Source: Streptomyces sp. AP-93
Lineage (GTDB): Bacteria; Actinomycetota; Actinomycetes; Streptomycetales; Streptomycetaceae
Length of the DNA: 64,000 nt
Reading direction: 5' to 3'
Assembly: GCF_022808175.1 (NCBI RefSeq)
Contig: NZ_JALGBX010000005.1
Location: forward strand, 186,001 to 250,000
In this document: one piece after another, positions 60,816 through 64,000 of the stretch
How the letters are laid out: the number at the start of each line of letters is the position of its first letter
Numbering within the stretch: the first letter of the stretch is position 1
Program-made: the position numbers and the translations under genes
Notes under the pieces: generated by a model
The model's input: only the letters and a program-made list of their open reading frames with translations
What the model was told of the DNA's origin: nothing
Database searches by the model: none

Positions 60816-61181
60816 GGACCTTCCCCATATTCCCCGGACGTCCGCCGATCCCGTCCGGCGAGTTGTGACGTCACAGGATGTCATGGGCCGCAATGTGATG
60901 ATCGGTCCGCGTACGCAGCGACCCGCAAGGACGCCGCCGGGGCGGGTCTTCGCCGTCCGGCCACCGTCCGGCACCGTCCGGCCACCGAGATGCGGGTGGA
61001 CCGGATGTCGCGAGCTCGCGATTTCCCATCTGTCCAAAGCGCTACAGAAGGACACTTACCGGCCGCGGTTGAGCGGAAAACTTGTCAGAGGCTGCCCAAA
61101 GCGATCAACAACTCTCCTATAGTGATGCCTCGTTGCCAGGAACCTTCTCCTCCATTTACGCCCGGTATGAGGCTTTGATTG
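60816..61181. other. Divergent intergenic region of ATP-grasp operon and conservon
   Basis: 366 bp with promoters in both directions. A TATAGT hexamer at 61118-61123 lies 58 bp before cvnA and may be its -10 element. No convincing small ORF for a peptide substrate of the ATP-grasp pair was seen. Confidence 0.4.
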
Positions 61182-62927
61182 ATGACGGCGTCGCCCTCCC
61201 CCCTTCGCCCCTCCGCGCTGGCCCTGCTGATCACCGCAGTCGCCGGTGGCGCGCTCACCACGGCGGCGGTGGCCGCGGCCCCGTCGTCCATCGCGACCGC
61301 CCTCGGCTGGTTCGCCGGCGCGGGCGTCCTGCTGCTGGCGGTCGCGGCCTTCGCCGTGACCTGGTGTGCGCGCACCTCCCGGACGCAGCGCGGCCGCATC
61401 TCCGGCCTGAGCGCCGAACTGGCCGCCCGTGACGGGCACATCGCCCGGCTGATCGCCGACGCGACCCGTGACGCGGCCGCACGCACCGCCGAACGCTCCC
61501 GGCTGACCGGCGAACACACCGCCGAACTGGAGCGGCTGACGGGTGACCACGCAGCCGCGCTGGAACACCTGGCAGGCGCGCACGCCGCCGAGCTCGACGG
61601 GCTGGCCGCCGCCCAGAACGCCTCCCGCGAGCGGCTCGGCGGTGAGCTGCGCCGCGCCGAGTCCGGCCGGGCCGCCGCCATGGCCGCGGCCGCCAACGCG
61701 GCCGGCCGGATGCAGGCCCTGGCCACGGGGATGCTCGCCGACCTGCGCGACATGGAGCACCGGCACGCCGACGAGGACGTCCTCGGCGACCTGCTCCACC
61801 TCGACCACCGCACCGCCCAGGCCGGCCGCCTCGCCGACTCCATCGCCGTACTGACCGGGGCCCGTTCGGGCCGCCGCTGGGCGAAGCCGATCGTCATGGA
61901 GTCCATCCTGCGCGGCGCGATGGGCCGCATCGGCGGCTACCAGCGGGTCCGGCTCCACTCCACCAGCGACGCCGCCGTCGCCGGGCACGCGGCCGAGGGC
62001 GTCATGCACGCCCTCGCCGAACTCCTCGACAACGCGGCCAACTTCTCCCCGCCGACCGCCGAGGTCCACGTCTACGTCGAGGAGGTGCCGTCCGGGATCG
62101 TCATCACCGTCGAGGACAGCGGCCTCGTCATGAGCGAGGTCCAGCTGCGCCGCGCCGAACAGGCCGTGACCGCCGCCTCCCTGGACCTCGCCGGACTGTC
62201 CGGCACCCGGCTCGGCCTCGCCGTCGTCGGCCGGCTCGCCCGCAAGCACGGACTGACCGTCTCCTTCCGGCCCTCCGCCCGCGGCGGTACGGGCGCGCTG
62301 ATGATGCTCCCGCAGGAGCTCATCAGCCGCACGCCCGCCGAAGCCCCCTCCGCGCCGCTCGCCATCCCGGCGCAGCCGTCCGCCCGGGTCGCGCAGGAGG
62401 CTCCCGCAGCGCCCGAAGTCCCCGCCGCGGCCGAGCCCGAGCCCGAGGCCGTGCACGACACCGCCGCCGGCCGGGACGACACCGTCCGCGCGCAGGACCG
62501 TACGGCGACGACGGACGGCGGGACCGCGGTCCCCGGCGCAGCGGACACCGGCGCCGGTACGGGCACCGGAACCGGTACGGGCGCCGACGCCGCGTCCGAA
62601 TCCACCGGCGGGCACCCGCACTTCGGCGACAGCGGCCTGCCCCAGCGCCGCCGCGGCCGGACCCTGGCAGCGGCCCACCCCGAGGGCACGGACGGCGCGG
62701 GCACCGAGACCCGTACCGCCTCGCCCACGGCCTCCACCACGGCCTCCGCGCCCGGCGGGGCGTCCCGGTCGGCCGCGCGGTTCGGCAGCTTCCGCCAGGC
62801 CGTCCGCGGCGCCGCGGCCCCGGGCGAAGCAGCCTCGGGCGAAGCGGCCCCGGGCAGCGCCGGCGCCCCCGGCGACGAGCAGCAGCCCGCGCACACCCCA
62901 GACCCGGAAGGCAACACGCGATCATGA
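61182..62927 (+). CDS. cvnA: CvnA: conservon sensor histidine-kinase-like protein
   Basis: A roughly 581-residue membrane protein. Two hydrophobic helices at about 10-66, a long coiled coil (about 75-175), then an HATPase domain with N box ELLDNAANFSPP (about 285) and EDSGLVMSEV (about 312). A disordered Ala/Glu/Gly tail ends it. The extracellular part is very short, unlike many CvnA proteins. It senses a signal and works with CvnB-D as a G-protein-like complex at the membrane. ATG 61182 after GAGG. The stop overlaps cvnB as ATGA. Confidence 0.88.
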   Translation: MTASPSPLRPSALALLITAVAGGALTTAAVAAAPSSIATALGWFAGAGVLLLAVAAFAVTWCARTSRTQRGRISGLSAELAARDGHIARLIADATRDAAARTAERSRLTGEHTAELERLTGDHAAALEHLAGAHAAELDGLAAAQNASRERLGGELRRAESGRAAAMAAAANAAGRMQALATGMLADLRDMEHRHADEDVLGDLLHLDHRTAQAGRLADSIAVLTGARSGRRWAKPIVMESILRGAMGRIGGYQRVRLHSTSDAAVAGHAAEGVMHALAELLDNAANFSPPTAEVHVYVEEVPSGIVITVEDSGLVMSEVQLRRAEQAVTAASLDLAGLSGTRLGLAVVGRLARKHGLTVSFRPSARGGTGALMMLPQELISRTPAEAPSAPLAIPAQPSARVAQEAPAAPEVPAAAEPEPEAVHDTAAGRDDTVRAQDRTATTDGGTAVPGAADTGAGTGTGTGTGADAASESTGGHPHFGDSGLPQRRRGRTLAAAHPEGTDGAGTETRTASPTASTTASAPGGASRSAARFGSFRQAVRGAAAPGEAASGEAAPGSAGAPGDEQQPAHTPDPEGNTRS

Positions 62928-63325
62928 CCGGCTTCACCACCGACGAGACGCTCAACTGGCTCCTCGAAGGCCTCCTCGAGCGCACACCGGGCGCCCGCCA
63001 CGCCCTCGTGCTCTCCCGCGACGGCCTCAAGCTGTGCCGCACGCCCGAGCTCTCCGTCGACCAGGCCGACCAGCTCGCCGCGATCGCCGCCGGCATCCAG
63101 AGCCTGTCCCACGGGGCGTCCATCGAGTTCGGCGACGGAACCGGCGGAGTCCGCTCGGCCATGACCGAGTTCTACGGCGGGATCCTGTTCATCGTCGAGG
63201 CCGGCGAGGGTGCGCACCTCGCGCTCGTCGCGAACGAGGACGCCGACGCCGGACTCGTCGGCCACAACATGTCCGAACTGGTCGAGCAGCTCGGCGAACA
63301 CCTCATCGCCAGGCCCCGGGGATGA
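62924..63325 (+). CDS. cvnB: CvnB: roadblock/LC7 domain protein
   Basis: A 133-residue roadblock/LC7 protein: NWLLEGLLERTPGARHALVLSRDGL (about 10-34) followed by the beta-sheet with GGILFIVEAGEGAHLALVANEDADAGLVGHNM (about 87-118). Roadblock proteins bind small GTPases and regulate their nucleotide state; here the partner is CvnD. Coupled to cvnA by ATGA and to cvnC by the same kind of overlap. Confidence 0.9.
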   Translation: MTGFTTDETLNWLLEGLLERTPGARHALVLSRDGLKLCRTPELSVDQADQLAAIAAGIQSLSHGASIEFGDGTGGVRSAMTEFYGGILFIVEAGEGAHLALVANEDADAGLVGHNMSELVEQLGEHLIARPRG

Positions 63326-63684
63326 GCCGGCCCCGGCCCGGCCGGGACGATTCACCGGACCGGCTCTACACCCTCACCGGTGGCCGCAGCCGCTCCGGAT
63401 CCGACGTCTTCGACCTGGTCACCCTCGTCGTCGCCGAAAGCGATCCGGTGCCCGGCATGCAGTCCGAGCACGCGGCGATCCTGCGGATGTGCCAGTTCCC
63501 GACGGCCGTCGTGGAGATCGCGGCCGAGCTCGGACTGCCGGTGTCGATCGTACGGATCCTGCTGGCCGACCTGCTCGCCACCGGACGGATCCGCGCCCGG
63601 CACCCGCGTACGGCGAACTCGGCATACAGCTTTACCGACCCCGACATCCTGGAGCAGGTGCTCGTTGGACTCCGCAATCTCTGA
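63322..63684 (+). CDS. cvnC: CvnC: DUF742 protein
   Basis: A 120-residue DUF742 protein containing DRLYTLTGGRSRSGSDVFDLVTLV (about 14-37) and QFPTAVVEIAAELGLPVSIVRILLADLLATG (about 59-90), which looks like a winged-helix-type fold. It is the third conservon component. Its start overlaps the cvnB stop (ATGA) and its 3' end overlaps cvnD by 20 bp. Confidence 0.9.
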   Translation: MSRPRPGRDDSPDRLYTLTGGRSRSGSDVFDLVTLVVAESDPVPGMQSEHAAILRMCQFPTAVVEIAAELGLPVSIVRILLADLLATGRIRARHPRTANSAYSFTDPDILEQVLVGLRNL

Positions 63685-64000
63685 CGCGACGATCCCCGAA
63701 GCCGCGTCGCCGACCCCGCCCACCGAGTACCGGGCCACCGAACCGCTCCGGCCCCGCCAGGCACTGCGCAGCACGGCCGACAACGGACTGAAGATCGTCA
63801 TCGTGGGCGGTTTCGGCGTCGGCAAGACCACGATGGTCCGCTCGGTCAGCGAGATCCGCCCGCTGAACACCGAAGAGACCATGACCAAGGCCGGAGAGGC
63901 CGTGGACGACACCCACGGCATCGCCGGGAAGAGCGCCACCACCGTGGCCTTCGACTTCGGGCGCATCACCCTCGACGCCCGCAACGTGCTCTACCTGTTC
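63665..64000 (+). CDS. cvnD: CvnD: Ras-like GTP-binding protein (C-terminus cut by window edge)
   Basis: The first 112 residues of a small GTPase. VIVGGFGVGKTTMVRSVSEI (about 45-64) is the P-loop, and residues about 90-105 contain the switch region before the edge. TTG 63665 after GGAGCAGG is the start, giving LDSAISDATI, the usual start of CvnD proteins. It completes the cvnABCD conservon with the preceding genes. Confidence 0.9.
   Translation, partial: MDSAISDATIPEAASPTPPTEYRATEPLRPRQALRSTADNGLKIVIVGGFGVGKTTMVRSVSEIRPLNTEETMTKAGEAVDDTHGIAGKSATTVAFDFGRITLDARNVLYLF

Noticed and set aside
60816..61181. A graspetide precursor peptide for the ATP-grasp pair
   Set aside because: No short frame with a ribosome binding site and the usual acidic/Thr-Ser core pattern is visible on either strand.
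1..64000. CRISPR arrays, tRNA or rRNA genes
   Set aside because: No regularly spaced identical repeats, cloverleaf-like sequence or rRNA signature was seen.

Overview
The window looks like a chromosomal segment of a Streptomyces species or a close relative. GC content is very high, with G/C at third codon positions. GTG starts are common. It also carries several actinomycete hallmarks: a conservon (cvnA-D), HutC-type GntR regulators, a large LuxR-type ATPase regulator, a secreted S1 protease and extracellular PHB depolymerase. I see no tRNA, rRNA, CRISPR array, transposase or integrase. Genes cut by the window edges are a gentisate-dioxygenase-like cupin (left) and cvnD (right).

Layout. (1) 1-6050, minus strand: a four-gene operon for ring hydroxylation of an aryl-CoA (salicylate type, or anthranilate). 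It encodes a CoA ligase fused to a hotdog thioesterase, a bifunctional salicylyl-CoA 5-hydroxylase/oxidoreductase, a nitrilase and a gentisate 1,2-dioxygenase-type cupin. Its promoter element recurs upstream of a type-B carboxylesterase at 11780. (2) 6265-13884: an RsbW-like ATPase, an esterase, a decayed beta-helix pseudogene, a LacI regulator, the carboxylesterase, a small hypothetical gene and a PAP2 family protein in which both catalytic histidines are glutamine. (3) 13885-15710: 1.8 kb of degenerate repeats without a credible gene. (4) 15711-19904: MFS transporter, exported SurE-like nucleotidase, secreted carboxylesterase. (5) 20139-25344: an unusual group with a serine hydrolase, a divergent P450-like protein, a PlsC-type acyltransferase, a stand-alone acyl carrier protein and a one-domain voltage-gated cation channel. 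(6) 25545-34814: class III CoA transferase, secreted S1 protease with Ig-like repeats, LuxR regulator, long GAPDH, FMN reductase.

(7) 34882-40570, minus strand: a near-complete route from external poly-3-hydroxybutyrate (PHB) to acetoacetyl-CoA: secreted depolymerase, secreted oligomer-esterase candidate, 3-hydroxybutyrate dehydrogenase and both 3-oxoacid CoA-transferase subunits. (8) 40804-45199: lipoprotein, divergent LysR/SDR pair and an FG-GAP repeat protein. (9) 45347-54992: a phosphonate locus with two HutC-type regulators, a phosphonate-type ABC transporter, a HAD phosphatase, a PhnZ/TmpB-like HD oxygenase and a TmpA-like Fe(II)/2-oxoglutarate dioxygenase. Matching 16-bp operators sit in front of the transport operon and the oxygenase operon, which suggests one regulon. 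(10) 55205-64000: DUF2330 protein, an intact PAP2 paralogue, zinc alcohol dehydrogenase, VOC protein, two translationally coupled RimK-like ATP-grasp enzymes and the conservon.

The palindrome TTACACGTGTAA occurs in two perfect and two near-perfect copies in front of otherwise unrelated genes, which suggests an unrecognised regulon.
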